Positions 27,675 to 36,163 of a stretch of 45,141 nt of DNA are shown here, in pieces; within the stretch, counting starts at the first letter, position 1, and each line of letters begins with the position of its first letter. The notes under the pieces were generated by a model. That model did no database searches and was not told where the DNA came from. It worked only from the letters and a program-made list of their open reading frames with translations. The DNA comes from an uncultured Lentisphaerota bacterium (GTDB taxonomy: Bacteria; Verrucomicrobiota; Lentisphaeria; Victivallales; GWF2-50-93). The DNA is taken from assembly GCA_903872565.1 (NCBI GenBank), contig CAIQLG010000038.1, forward strand, positions 1 through 45,141. Reading direction: 5' to 3'. Made by a program: the position numbers and the translations under genes.

Positions 27675-28547
27675 TTAGGTTTTTTTGCCCTCTATGCGTT
27701 GAATACCTTTGGAAGCGCTCTCTCGGGCGCGTCTAATGCTTATTTCCGAAATGGGAATACTGTCGAACACTTCGTATGTTGCGCGCACAAAGCCCTCGGA
27801 ATATGGCGTACCAGACCAATAGCCCTGACCGCCAACCGTAGTTTCAATGCGTCTTTTTGCAAACTCATATGTATGCCCCTGCGTGGTAAATGCCGCTTCA
27901 GACTTGACTCTTTGCTCCAGCCAATCTGTTACATCAATATAAAAATCCACTTGGTCACGGTTGAAATAAATACCCATGTATAAGACAAGCACCACGTTGT
28001 GTGGAGCCGCTTTTGTCTCATAATTCGATATTGCCGCATAACGCAGCCCCTCATGCACGGCAAAGGCCGTCTGAGAATGGTCGTCCAGCATCCCGTTTGC
28101 CATGTTGTTTCGTCCCACCAGATTGCCGTCATAATACGGGCTTTGGGTGATTAAAATATCGGGGCGCACATCTAAAATAATTTTGCCTAAAGCCTCGCCA
28201 TATTCGGGGTTTTTGTATAAGCGAAAAGGCTCGGGCGCGTGCAAGATACGAATATCTGTTACGCCAAACAGAGCAACGGCATCCTTGAATTCCTGTTCTT
28301 TTTTCTTCTCATATTCCTTTACGGGAAAATTGATGATAGCGGGGTCTCTGTCCTTTTCCGGCTTCATGAGCTCGTCATGATATTTTTCGTTGTGCATTTG
28401 TGCGCCACTCATGAGAGTCACAACCGTAACCTCATCCCCCAGCCTGGTATGAACACCGCAAGTGCCGGAGCAATGTGTGAAGTCATGAGGATGCGCGACG
28501 ATAACCAGAATTTTTAGCTTTTCTCTCTTGTTTCCCATGTAGCCCAT
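27675..28547 (-). CDS. PIG-L/LmbE family deacetylase
   Basis: Zinc-dependent N-acetyl-sugar deacetylase family protein of 290 residues. It has the N-terminal 'VIVAHPHDFTHCSGT', a variant of the usual AHPDDE metal motif, and the later 'DDHSQTAFAV', which supplies the third metal ligand. ATG 28547 is preceded by a near-perfect SD (CAGGAGGAAAGATTATGGGC), so the upstream ATG at 28571 is not used. The substrate cannot be read from sequence; relatives act on GlcNAc-inositol lipids, mycothiol or bacillithiol precursors and antibiotics. It stands alone between the toxin-antitoxin pair and the lactate genes and ends in a strong hairpin. Confidence 0.88.
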   Translation of the reverse strand: MGYMGNKREKLKILVIVAHPHDFTHCSGTCGVHTRLGDEVTVVTLMSGAQMHNEKYHDELMKPEKDRDPAIINFPVKEYEKKKEQEFKDAVALFGVTDIRILHAPEPFRLYKNPEYGEALGKIILDVRPDILITQSPYYDGNLVGRNNMANGMLDDHSQTAFAVHEGLRYAAISNYETKAAPHNVVLVLYMGIYFNRDQVDFYIDVTDWLEQRVKSEAAFTTQGHTYEFAKRRIETTVGGQGYWSGTPYSEGFVRATYEVFDSIPISEISIRRARESASKGIQRIEGKKT

Positions 28548-28617
28548 AATCTTTCCTCCTGATTTTTGCACCGAAGTGCTGATTATTGTTGCCTGACCTT
28601 AACTGTTCCCTGATTCC

Positions 28618-28640
28618 GTGACGGCATTTTTGTCCGTCAC
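28618..28640. terminator. Small hairpin between PIG-L and lactate dehydrogenase genes
   Basis: GTGACGG and CCGTCAC pair around CATTTTTGT. It lies just downstream of the lactate dehydrogenase gene on the minus strand and may end its transcript. No T-run follows on that strand; on the plus strand it is followed by TTATTCTTACTTTTTT. Confidence 0.35.
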
Positions 28641-28754
28641 TTATTCTTACTTTTTTAACATACCCCGAAATGGCATTCCTACCATCCCTACGGAGCATTT
28701 CCGACATGACTGCGGCAAGCTCGAATTCTGTTGATTTAAATCTCCGTCTTCTCT

Positions 28755-30182
28755 CTACGGAAATATCTTCCCCGGATTTAAAATATTTTTCGGATCAATC
28801 GCGGCCTTCACGGACTTCATCAGAGACATGAGCTCCTTCGAGATTACAAGAGTCATATATTTCTTTCTCTTGTATCCGATGCCGTGTTCGCCGCTGATTG
28901 TGCCACCAAGCTTGAATGTCGCCTGATAAAGCTCCTTGAGCAGCAGAGGCAGAATCTCCTTCCACTTTTCCATGGTCATTTCCGGAGGCTTGACCGGAGT
29001 CGAATGTAGATTGCCGTCGCCCGCATGCCCGTAAGTCGGAATCAGAACTCCATATTTGGCGGAAAACGCCTCGACTTCCCTGACCAGATCCGGGATCTGT
29101 GCGAATGGCACTACAATGTCTTCGAGACTCTGTATCGGGCTGTAAACCTTGAATGCCTCGGCGATGTTTCGGCGGACTCTCCACACTCGCTCTGATGTCG
29201 TATGATTGTCGGCGACATAGACTTCTATCGCACCTTTCTTCATGCATATCTCACCTATCGTGTCGTATTGCTCTTCGACTTCCTTCTCGCTGGATCCGTC
29301 AACCTCTATGATCAGCATTGCACCAGCTTCCTCATAGGCGAAATGCTCGTTGAGATACTTGCAGGAAGTCTGGACCGAAAGCTTGTCCATGAATTCTATC
29401 GCAGTGGGAATTATACCCGAGCCAGTCATTAGCGCCGGGACCACGTCAATCGCCTCGTCAACCGTCTTGAAAAGGACGAGCAGTGCAACTTTTGCCTTTG
29501 GCAGAGGCGTGAGTTTCAGTATTATTTTCGTGAAAATACCGAGCGTTCCTTCGGAGCCTACCATAAGCCCGAGCATATTGTATCCGGTGACATCCTTGAC
29601 TCTTTTTCCGCCCATCATGACGATGTCGCCGTTCGGCAGGACAACTTCCATACCTAGAACATAACGACCTGTGACTCCGTATTTTACGGCTTTCCCGCCA
29701 CCCGCGTTCTCGGCGACATTTCCGCCGATGAAGCAGGTTTCGAGGCTCATCGGATATCCCGCGTAGAAAAGACTATGCTCCTTGACAGCGTCGTTGATCT
29801 GATTTGTCACCACGCCAGCCTCGACTGTGCATGTCATGTTCGCAGGATCTATCTCGAGTATCCTGTTCATTCTTTCGATCGAGAGCAGGATTCCACCATA
29901 GATTGGAACCGCACCGCACGAGAGACCGCTTCCAGCGCCGCGCGGCGTGACCGGGATGGTCTCGCGGTTTGCAAGCTTCATTATCTTTGATATCTCCTTG
30001 GCGTTGATCGGCTTTACCACGATGTCCGGCATCTTTGCATATTCCGGACCCGCGACCTCGTCGTGGCTGTACTGCACCATCGCCTCGGGATTCCTGTAAA
30101 TCACATTCTTCTCTCCGACGATTTGTTTTATCTCGTCTGCGATGGCCGGAATCACCTTGCCATATTTTTTCATAGAGTTCAT
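28755..30182 (-). CDS. lctD: FAD-linked (D-)lactate dehydrogenase, GlcD/LctD type
   Basis: FAD-binding oxidase of the GlcD/VAO family, 475 residues. It has an FAD_binding_4 domain ('TPRGAGSGLSCGAVP', 'GGNVAENAGGGKAVKYGVTG', 'GSEGTLGIFTKI') and an FAD-oxidase C-terminal domain ('PTYGHAGDGNLHS', 'GGTISGEHGIGYKRKKYM'). It oxidises a 2-hydroxy acid and passes electrons to an Etf. Upstream on the same strand are etfA and etfB, giving the order EtfB-EtfA-LctD as in the electron-confurcating lactate dehydrogenase of Acetobacterium woodii, with a lactate racemase gene 3 kb away. Lactate is therefore the likely substrate; glycolate or 2-hydroxyglutarate are alternatives. No Fe-S or LutABC genes are present. 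Confidence 0.85.
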   Translation of the reverse strand: MNSMKKYGKVIPAIADEIKQIVGEKNVIYRNPEAMVQYSHDEVAGPEYAKMPDIVVKPINAKEISKIMKLANRETIPVTPRGAGSGLSCGAVPIYGGILLSIERMNRILEIDPANMTCTVEAGVVTNQINDAVKEHSLFYAGYPMSLETCFIGGNVAENAGGGKAVKYGVTGRYVLGMEVVLPNGDIVMMGGKRVKDVTGYNMLGLMVGSEGTLGIFTKIILKLTPLPKAKVALLVLFKTVDEAIDVVPALMTGSGIIPTAIEFMDKLSVQTSCKYLNEHFAYEEAGAMLIIEVDGSSEKEVEEQYDTIGEICMKKGAIEVYVADNHTTSERVWRVRRNIAEAFKVYSPIQSLEDIVVPFAQIPDLVREVEAFSAKYGVLIPTYGHAGDGNLHSTPVKPPEMTMEKWKEILPLLLKELYQATFKLGGTISGEHGIGYKRKKYMTLVISKELMSLMKSVKAAIDPKNILNPGKIFP

Positions 30183-30223
30183 GATTTAAATCCTTTTCGC
30201 GTGATTTATCCTACAAGAGACTG

Positions 30224-30322
30224 ACCACAGAGACACAGTGGCACAGAGATTTTTACTTCGTGCCTTTGTGCCTTTGTGTGATATATCTTTCCGTGTATTC
30301 AGTGTGTTCCGTGGTTATAAAA
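30224..30322. repeat. Inverted CACAGAG/CTTTGTG array
   Basis: The left part is CCACAGAGACACAGTGGCAC plus AGAG. The right part is GTGCCTTTGTGCCTTTGTGT and, further on, CCGTGTATTCAGTGTGTTCC plus GTGG. The halves are complementary in type and enclose no gene. Repeats of this type also occur near 1650, 26715 and 35783-36020. Confidence 0.65.
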
Positions 30323-30358
30323 TTTGTTTGCTACGTGAGTTGCCATAATGCTTTACTG

Positions 30359-31363
30359 TCAACGCTTTTTCCGTTGTTCAATTTTTTTCAGCAGTACCGG
30401 GACGAACTCGAAGAGGTCGCCCGCAACGCCGAAATCCGCGACCCTGAATATCTGGGCGTCGGGATCCTTGTTGATCGCCACAATGTTTTCCGAAGTCTGC
30501 ATTCCCGCCAGATGCTGTATCGCGCCTGAAACTCCGCATGCAATGTAAATCCTTGGAGATACGGTCTTTCCGCTGAGGCCTATCTGGTGCGGATATTCGA
30601 TCCAGCCCTGGTCAACTGCGTCCCTGGAAGCGCCGACACCACCGCCAAGAAGTTCGGCCAGATGCCTGATCATCGCGAAGTTCTCACCTTTTTTGAGCCC
30701 TCTTCCGCCAGCAACGATCACATCGGAATCCTCGATCGGCATGTCCTGTGAATCGTCCGGAACGAATTTCTCAAATTTTATTCTCGAAGAAAAACATGTT
30801 TCCGTTGGATTTTCGCGGATGATTTCGCCCTTGCGGGAGGCATCTCTCGGCGATGGGTTCATTGATTTCGGCCTGACTGTCGACATCTGGGGGCGCGCCT
30901 CGGGTGTCTTTATTGTCGCCAGAATATTGCCGCCTATCGCTGGGCGGGTCTGCAGGAGATCCCTGTTTTCAGGGTCGATCGCAAGTTCGGTGCAGTCCGC
31001 CGTCAGGCCTGCGAAGATTTTGTTAGTCGCCACCATTGGCATTACAGTTCTTCCGCTGGTTGTCGCCGCGGCGATGATTATTTCCGGTCTGTGTTTTTCG
31101 ACAAGCCAGCTCAGAGTCTTCTGGTACGGCTCGGCCAGGAAGTTCGCAAAGACCGGATTGTCAACAATATATACTTGGTCAGCACCATGAAATACGAGCT
31201 CGTTTATTTCGGTTTCTGCAATTTTGTCGGCCATCAGCACGGCGGAAAGTTTGACCCCAAGCTTGTCGGCAAGTCCCCTCCCGCGGTTCAAAAGCTCGAA
31301 CGAGACGGTTCGAATTTTTCCGCCTTTCTGCTCCGCAAGTATCCAAACTCCAGAGTGGTTCAT
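30359..31363 (-). CDS. etfA: Electron-transfer flavoprotein alpha subunit (LctC-like)
   Basis: Large Etf subunit of 334 residues. The N-terminal domain has 'SGVWILAEQKGGKIRTVSFE'. The C-terminal FAD-binding domain is complete: 'VIVAGGRGLKKGENFAMI', 'GGGVGASRDAVDQGW', 'QIGLSGKTVSPRIYIACGVS', 'GAIQHLAGMQTSENIVAINK'. It lacks the N-terminal ferredoxin domain found in the Acetobacterium LctC, so the route to ferredoxin would need to differ or be direct. It lies between etfB and the lactate dehydrogenase gene and should form a complex with them. About 270 bases of repeat-rich DNA separate it from etfB. Confidence 0.94.
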   Translation of the reverse strand: MNHSGVWILAEQKGGKIRTVSFELLNRGRGLADKLGVKLSAVLMADKIAETEINELVFHGADQVYIVDNPVFANFLAEPYQKTLSWLVEKHRPEIIIAAATTSGRTVMPMVATNKIFAGLTADCTELAIDPENRDLLQTRPAIGGNILATIKTPEARPQMSTVRPKSMNPSPRDASRKGEIIRENPTETCFSSRIKFEKFVPDDSQDMPIEDSDVIVAGGRGLKKGENFAMIRHLAELLGGGVGASRDAVDQGWIEYPHQIGLSGKTVSPRIYIACGVSGAIQHLAGMQTSENIVAINKDPDAQIFRVADFGVAGDLFEFVPVLLKKIEQRKKR

Positions 31364-31500
31364 TATCTATATTTCCCTTTATTCGATTAGAAGTAGGTAC
31401 GTCCTTTAGGATGTACCATTTAATATGGGGACAGGCTAAAGCCCGCCCCTACTTTTCGTAAACACTTCAGTCTTTTCCGGCAAATGGTCTTTTTTTCACT

Positions 31501-31550
31501 GTAGCCGCCCCCATGTTGGGGGCGAACACGGCCAACATGGCCGTGGCTAC
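31501..31550. repeat. GTAGCC palindromic repeat
   Basis: A 50-base imperfect palindrome: GTAGCCGCCCCCATGTTGG against CCAACATGGCCGTGGCTAC, 16 of 19 positions paired. It lies between etfB and etfA in a 267-base gap that has no gene. The same gap holds AGGCTAAAGCCCGCCCCTAC near 31435 and a one-sided TGGATT array at 31598-31630. Confidence 0.7.
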
Positions 31551-31630
31551 AACTAATGTAACACCAAAGACTTAAGCATAACATTTTTTCTCCGCATTTT
31601 CCAATAATCCACCAATCCAATAATCCATTC

Positions 31631-32431
31631 TTATATGACTTGTTTTTCCGCGAGATATTCTATCAGCGCATCTGCCGCCTTCTCGATGTCCTCGTTATCC
31701 TTGATCACATATTTGCGACATTCGCGTGTAACTTTCGGAGTAAATATTTTGACAACCCTCGTCGGCGATCCCTTCAGTCCGAGTTTCGCTTTGTCGAGTG
31801 CGATTTCGGCTGTCCCGAGCGAGGGAACCTGCATTGTCCTCGCCTTCCGTTTTCCGCGAAGTGTCGGCAGTCTCGGAAAACTTATCTCTTTAACAACAGT
31901 CAGGAGTGCGGGGAAGGGAACAGCGAGGACTTCATATCCGCCCTCGACGAGCCGGTTTACTTTTGCCTGTTTCTCCTGGATGTCATATATTTTGCTTACA
32001 TAGGTTGCGACTGGAAGATCGAGAAATGTCGCAACGCCGGGGCCTACCTGGCCGGTGTCGCCGTCCGTGGCCCGCTCTCCGCAGAGGATCAGATCGTAGC
32101 CCGGGATTTTCTGTTTGATCGCCTCGGCGAGGACGTATGAAGTTGCCCAGGTGTCGGAGCCTGCGAACGCCTTGTCGCTGAGCATGATGCCATCGTCGCA
32201 TCCCATCGCGACGGCCTCGCGGAGCGCCTTTTCGCTTTTTGGCGGCCCCATTGTGACGGCGGTAAGGGTTCCCCCGTGCTTCTCCTTGAGCTGTATCCCG
32301 ATTTCGATGGCGTAGAGATCGAGCGGATTGATTATGCTCTCGACGCCTTCGCGGATCATCGTGCCGGTCGCCTGATCCATCTTCACATTGCTAGTCTCTG
32401 GCACCTGTTTTATAAGAACAATAATTTTCAT
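31631..32431 (-). CDS. etfB: Electron-transfer flavoprotein beta subunit (LctB-like)
   Basis: Small Etf subunit of 266 residues. It has 'MKIIVLIKQVPETSNVKMD', 'INPLDLYAIEIGIQLKE', 'TAVTMGPPKSEKALREAVAM' and the motif 'GERATDGDTGQVGPGVA', which is of the type found in bifurcating Etfs that bind a second FAD instead of AMP. This supports, but does not prove, electron bifurcation or confurcation with NAD+, ferredoxin and lactate. It is the first of three genes EtfB-EtfA-LctD on the minus strand. A TGGATT-type array (31598-31630) abuts its stop codon. Confidence 0.94.
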   Translation of the reverse strand: MKIIVLIKQVPETSNVKMDQATGTMIREGVESIINPLDLYAIEIGIQLKEKHGGTLTAVTMGPPKSEKALREAVAMGCDDGIMLSDKAFAGSDTWATSYVLAEAIKQKIPGYDLILCGERATDGDTGQVGPGVATFLDLPVATYVSKIYDIQEKQAKVNRLVEGGYEVLAVPFPALLTVVKEISFPRLPTLRGKRKARTMQVPSLGTAEIALDKAKLGLKGSPTRVVKIFTPKVTRECRKYVIKDNEDIEKAADALIEYLAEKQVI

Positions 32432-32444
32432 TAATATTTCCTTG

Positions 32445-32747
32445 TCATTTTTCCATTGCTCGGTAGTTACTTAACGCATTCCGAGCACCATGAATTACCG
32501 CTAGGATATCAATCTGATCAGGCTTTATATAATAGATAATACGGTATGCGAATTCAATAACTTCTCTAATTTGTCCCATCTCGTATTCCGGAACACTTCT
32601 TCCAGATAGAGGGAAAGTTGCAATCTGCTTTGATCTCCGAGTTATGCGATCCACCATATGTTGGGCATACTCAGGAGAATTTTGTGCTATATAAGCATAA
32701 ATACTGTCAAGATGACTTTCAGCAGTACTCGTCCAGTAGATCCTCAT
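32445..32747 (-). CDS. parE: RelE/ParE-family toxin
   Basis: Toxin of 100 residues: 'IYWTSTAESHLDSIYAYIAQ', 'ITRRSKQIATFPLSGRSVPE', 'IREVIEFAYRIIYYI' and 'ILAVIHGARN' are typical ParE elements. ParE toxins inhibit gyrase, RelE relatives cut mRNA; the sequence favours ParE. Its start overlaps the antitoxin stop by four bases. The pair stands right upstream of etfB, on the same strand, and could share its transcript. It is probably an acquired addiction module. Confidence 0.9.
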   Translation of the reverse strand: MRIYWTSTAESHLDSIYAYIAQNSPEYAQHMVDRITRRSKQIATFPLSGRSVPEYEMGQIREVIEFAYRIIYYIKPDQIDILAVIHGARNALSNYRAMEK

Positions 32748-32932
32748 TTTTGCAGACCGTATTTGTTCCGAATCTCATCCACATCCTTGGTCTTTCCATC
32801 CTTGCTGTCAGCAAGACCCCGCTCTATTGCTTCTCGAACATATATTTGATGCATCAGATCATCCCAGGTTGCAGAATCAGGCAATTTGTCCACAAGTTCG
32901 TGGGCAGACTCTTTTATCATAGAAACAGGCAT
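32744..32932 (-). CDS. Antitoxin of the ParE pair
   Basis: Small acidic protein of 62 residues ('SAHELVDKLPDSATWDDLMH', 'IYVREAIERGLADSKDGK'), typical in size and order for the antitoxin upstream of a ParE gene. 'TWDDLMHQIYVREAIERGL' is a conserved pattern in such antitoxins and ends in the segment that wraps the toxin. The start has GAAAAGGAGAATTACC before ATG. Overlap of four bases with the toxin. Confidence 0.85.
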   Translation of the reverse strand: MPVSMIKESAHELVDKLPDSATWDDLMHQIYVREAIERGLADSKDGKTKDVDEIRNKYGLQK

Positions 32933-33124
32933 GGTAATTCTCCTTTTCCTCTTTTTCTAACCTAATATAGCACTTGTCCGCTCAATTTCGAATGAACTGT
33001 AAAAAAGTAAGCGCTAAGGTGGGAAGTTTGAGGCTTAAACGTAGGCCAAGTCTCGATGAGACTGGCATTTTTTGTGGCGGCTTCATCCTACTTCGTTCTG
33101 CGAACTGCGCAGGATAGGTCTAAG

Positions 33125-34282
33125 TCATATCCTCCATTCTTCGACATTTTCCACGTGTTCGGCAATGTACTCACAATAATATCCAAATCCTTCCATCTCT
33201 TCTCCTCCAAGCCCAACAATCCAGCGAAATTTTATCTTGGATTTTGTGCATAACTGGACCGGTTCAAAAAGAATACGGACAATGGTAAAACCCCCATGAT
33301 CGGTTTTCCTGTCGTCATACTCGAATAAAGCTCTTTCAATTTCTTCGTACAGAAGTTCTTTACGGGAAAATAATCCTTGAAGATAAACACCCTTTGCACA
33401 GCAGGCAAACTTATAGCGCCAAACGTGGACAGTATAGGCTACGAATACAAGATACACCATGAACCATAACAATGAAGGAATAAGAAAACCAGGATCTTTT
33501 GTTGCAGCTAATAATAAAAAAATGATAGCGACCGTTGGTAGTGACAGTGAGAGGACAATTATGGTCATGCTTATTTTTATCCATTTCTCGGGCTGTTTGA
33601 CATATTGCTCCCGACCCAGAAAAATTCCGGCATCAAGATTGGATATTACAGGAGGTGCCGGAGGTACTGCCGGCATCTTATTCTTTATCTCATCATCCGG
33701 TTTGACGTTTTTTATTTCCCGTATAAGCATTAGCATACCCCAAATAAGGGCACATATGCTGCAAAGAATAAAAACAGAAGTAGCAGCCCACTTACCTCCA
33801 AATTTATACATCCATACAACAGGTTCCCATGAGCTAAAAAATGATTTTTGACCTGATTCGAATTTAGTTAAGTCATAATATGTAAACCAAGCGAAAAGAG
33901 CAAAGCCTGGACTAACAATAAAAACTTTATCCCACCATCGCTCATTGTTTTCATCCCAGAATCTTGCCCAGGAGCTCTCTTGTTCAACGCTGTTTGAGTT
34001 GGAGAGGATTTTATTGCCAGAAGTCAGATTTGTTCCACATTCAATACAAATAACCGCATCTGAATTAGCTATAGGATGGTGGCAGTTAGGGCATGTTTTC
34101 TGTTTATCATTTGAAGATGATTGTAAGTCGGGAGCTTTTTGAATTGACAATTTGGGCTCAGATTCATCTTTTCCTATAACAATAGTTGCATCGCATTCGG
34201 GACATTCGAATTCCATTCCCAAACAATCATCTTCTACCTCGTAGGGTTCGCCGCAATTACTGCATTTTGCATAAATGACCAT
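33125..34282 (-). CDS. Membrane protein with two N-terminal zinc ribbons
   Basis: Protein of 385 residues. It has two CxxC...CxxC zinc ribbons, at about residues 7-31 ('CSNCGEPYEVEDD', 'CPECDATI', MJ0042-like) and 64-83 ('CPNCHHPIANS', 'CIECGTN'). They are followed by a Ser/Asn-rich linker and four predicted membrane helices ('VFIVSPGFALFAWFTYY', 'SVFILCSICALIWGMLML', 'TIIVLSLSLPTVAIIFLLLA', 'LIPSLLWFMVYLVFVAY'). The C-terminal 100 residues are soluble with a beta-rich pattern. This architecture is common in PVC-type bacteria and has no assigned function. It lies between larA and the toxin-antitoxin pair, 24 bases after larA, so it may be co-transcribed with it. Nothing links it to lactate use. 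Confidence 0.75.
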   Translation of the reverse strand: MVIYAKCSNCGEPYEVEDDCLGMEFECPECDATIVIGKDESEPKLSIQKAPDLQSSSNDKQKTCPNCHHPIANSDAVICIECGTNLTSGNKILSNSNSVEQESSWARFWDENNERWWDKVFIVSPGFALFAWFTYYDLTKFESGQKSFFSSWEPVVWMYKFGGKWAATSVFILCSICALIWGMLMLIREIKNVKPDDEIKNKMPAVPPAPPVISNLDAGIFLGREQYVKQPEKWIKISMTIIVLSLSLPTVAIIFLLLAATKDPGFLIPSLLWFMVYLVFVAYTVHVWRYKFACCAKGVYLQGLFSRKELLYEEIERALFEYDDRKTDHGGFTIVRILFEPVQLCTKSKIKFRWIVGLGGEEMEGFGYYCEYIAEHVENVEEWRI

Positions 34283-34306
34283 ATGCTTATTCCTTGTAGG
34301 AAATTA

Positions 34307-35611
34307 TTATTCTACTATCACCGCGACACCATCCGGGATAACTGCGAGTTTCTCATCTTTTCCGGCAATTCTATGTGCCATTGCCAAAGCTTCGGGAATG
34401 GTTTTCGCGTGTTTCATGTGCATTGGCTCTATCATTTCCCGGCTGCATTTGTCGGTGACCATTATCACCGTGTATTTGTTGAGAATTCTGGCTAAAATCT
34501 GGAATTGCCATTGCTCTGGCAATGTCTTGTCCATTGGAACTTGGGAGATCTTTTCAAGTATTTCCGCAGGTGAATCGGCTTCGGCCATGTGCCGATAGAA
34601 CGATTCTCCACCATGGCCGTCGGAGCAGGCCGACACAATTATTATCACGCCGCCTTCTGCACAGGTTGCCTCGGCCGCCGTCATTCCCTTGACAGACTGG
34701 TAGATGTTCTGGTCAAGCGGATAGCCACCATTTGTCGTCACAACGATTTTCGCTCCCAATATTTTTTTCACCGAAGATCTTGTTTTCACATATTTGCAGC
34801 CTTTCTCGTGCGCCTTGGCGCTGTCGCCTGCGAATGCAGCAATCACTCTTTTTTCAGCATCAATTACGACGTTTAATATGAAGGCCAGTCTTGCGGATTT
34901 CGCAGCGAAAAGCATATCCTTGTGGATTGGATTGCCTGTTAAAACGCCTGTTCTCGCATTTTTGCTGTCGATGAATTCCGCACAGTGGTTCGCCAGAACG
35001 GTCTTGTAGCCCGCGATGCCGGGCAGGACGGCCTTTCTTCCCCCGGAAAACCCCGCGAAAAAGTGCGGTTCTATGAATCCATCACACAGGAGAAGTTCTG
35101 TCTCGACAGCGAGCTTGTTGATTATGAGTTCGCCTCCGGAAGGCAGTTTGCCGAGCGACACTAGAGACGAATTGTCCTGCGAGTCGTGCATGACTATTTT
35201 CTCGTTCGAGCAGATTTCCTTTCCGAATTTTTCGAGGAGTTCCTTTTTTGTTGTTGCCCTGTGCATTCCGGTGGCGACGAGGATTGTGATGTCAATTTCA
35301 GGGTTTGCCTTGCGAAGTTCGCGGATCATCGGCGGAAGTGTGATCGAGCTTGGGACTGGCCGGGTGTGATCGCTTGTGATTATCACGGCATTTGTTTTTC
35401 CGGCGGCAATTTTTCCAAGAGTAGGGCTCCCGATGGGAGATGAGAGGGCTTTTTCGATAATTTCCCGTTGGATTTCAAGATTTTTGACCGGATCAGAGCC
35501 GAATTCCGGGACTGAAACGGAGTTTTGATCTGGCTCGAGAACTCCCAGCAGGGCCGCGTCTGGAATGTCAAGTTCCAGAAAACTTTTATGATACGGAAGA
35601 GGGATTTTCAT
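34307..35611 (-). CDS. larA: Nickel-dependent lactate racemase
   Basis: LarA interconverts D- and L-lactate using a nickel pincer cofactor covalently bound to a lysine. The key residues are in place: 'TSDHTRPVPS', 'GMHRATTKKE', 'EPHFFAGFSGGRKAVLPGIA' with the cofactor Lys at position 193, and 'NHC' after it. Length (434) is normal. The cofactor genes larB, larC and larE are not in the window. The nearby EtfBA-LctD genes make racemisation of lactate the natural role, letting a stereospecific dehydrogenase use both isomers; other LarA homologues act on other 2-hydroxy acids, so this is inference. The gene is the upstream end of the minus-strand lactate region. Confidence 0.9.
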   Translation of the reverse strand: MKIPLPYHKSFLELDIPDAALLGVLEPDQNSVSVPEFGSDPVKNLEIQREIIEKALSSPIGSPTLGKIAAGKTNAVIITSDHTRPVPSSITLPPMIRELRKANPEIDITILVATGMHRATTKKELLEKFGKEICSNEKIVMHDSQDNSSLVSLGKLPSGGELIINKLAVETELLLCDGFIEPHFFAGFSGGRKAVLPGIAGYKTVLANHCAEFIDSKNARTGVLTGNPIHKDMLFAAKSARLAFILNVVIDAEKRVIAAFAGDSAKAHEKGCKYVKTRSSVKKILGAKIVVTTNGGYPLDQNIYQSVKGMTAAEATCAEGGVIIIVSACSDGHGGESFYRHMAEADSPAEILEKISQVPMDKTLPEQWQFQILARILNKYTVIMVTDKCSREMIEPMHMKHAKTIPEALAMAHRIAGKDEKLAVIPDGVAVIVE

Positions 35612-35782
35612 CTAATTCTGTCCTATTGATTGAGCAATTTTTTCGTATTTCCCGTTAAACTGAGATACAGCACAACAGCCTTGGATTTATTATTTTCTCC
35701 ATGATTTTAGCACCTCATAATTTGCCACCGCGATCCTGGCGGTCGGCAGAATTTTCCTAGTTAAAATCTCAATTCGTTTTCT

Positions 35783-36020
35783 CTCACAAAGCCACGAAGC
35801 CACAAAGTCGAAGATCCCGGCTCATAGGTGTCGGGAAATTTCATTTACACAAAGAAACTAAACCCACGAAGGAAAACAGTCAAGTTTATTTTCCTCCTCG
35901 CTTCTCGCTCGGGCTGAGACAAACCCTTTTGAAAAAGCGGTTCTTTCTCAGACTCTATTCCGAAAACTTTTATACTATTTATTTTCTCTCCCCCTTTGTG
36001 CCTTTGTGTCTTCGAGTGAG
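35783..36020. repeat. Inverted CACAAAG/CTTTGTG pair enclosing about 170 bases
   Basis: Left: CTCACAAAGCCACGAAGCCA then CAAAG. Right: CCCCTTTGTGCCTTTGTGTC then TTCGAGTGAG. The enclosed DNA has no gene. Same family as the array at 30224-30322. Confidence 0.5.
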
Positions 36021-36035
36021 ATATATTTTCGGTTT

Positions 36036-36104
36036 TTAACTATTATTAGACCACATGTTGCTTTTCCATCATAAATATAAGGCCTTTTCTGGCTTTTCTC
36101 GTGC
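36036..36104. repeat. TATTATTAGAC-CACATGT repeat, copy A
   Basis: It begins TTAACTATTATTAGACCACA and ends AAGGCCTTTTCTGGCTTTTC. It resembles 43646-43707 over about 60 bases (roughly three quarters identical by eye). The core ATTATTAGACGACATGT also appears in a perfect palindrome at 43887-43918. Confidence 0.65.
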
Positions 36105-36163
36105 GGAAGAAGTTCCGCCGAGCAAATCCAGCATAAAGTGCTACATTATGTCTGATTTGAATA

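Larger units (their letters stand above)
35612..36163. other. Gene-free repeat-rich region between larA and tsaE
   Basis: Divergent region; no gene is supported. It should contain the promoters of larA (minus) and tsaE (plus). It carries an inverted CACAAAG/CTTTGTG pair (35783-35818 and 35990-36020) and an ATTATTAGACCACATG repeat at 36036-36104. Confidence 0.6.

Noticed and set aside
31420..31620. A 66-codon minus-strand frame between etfB and etfA
   Set aside because: It is translated from the TGGATT array and the GTAGCC palindrome.
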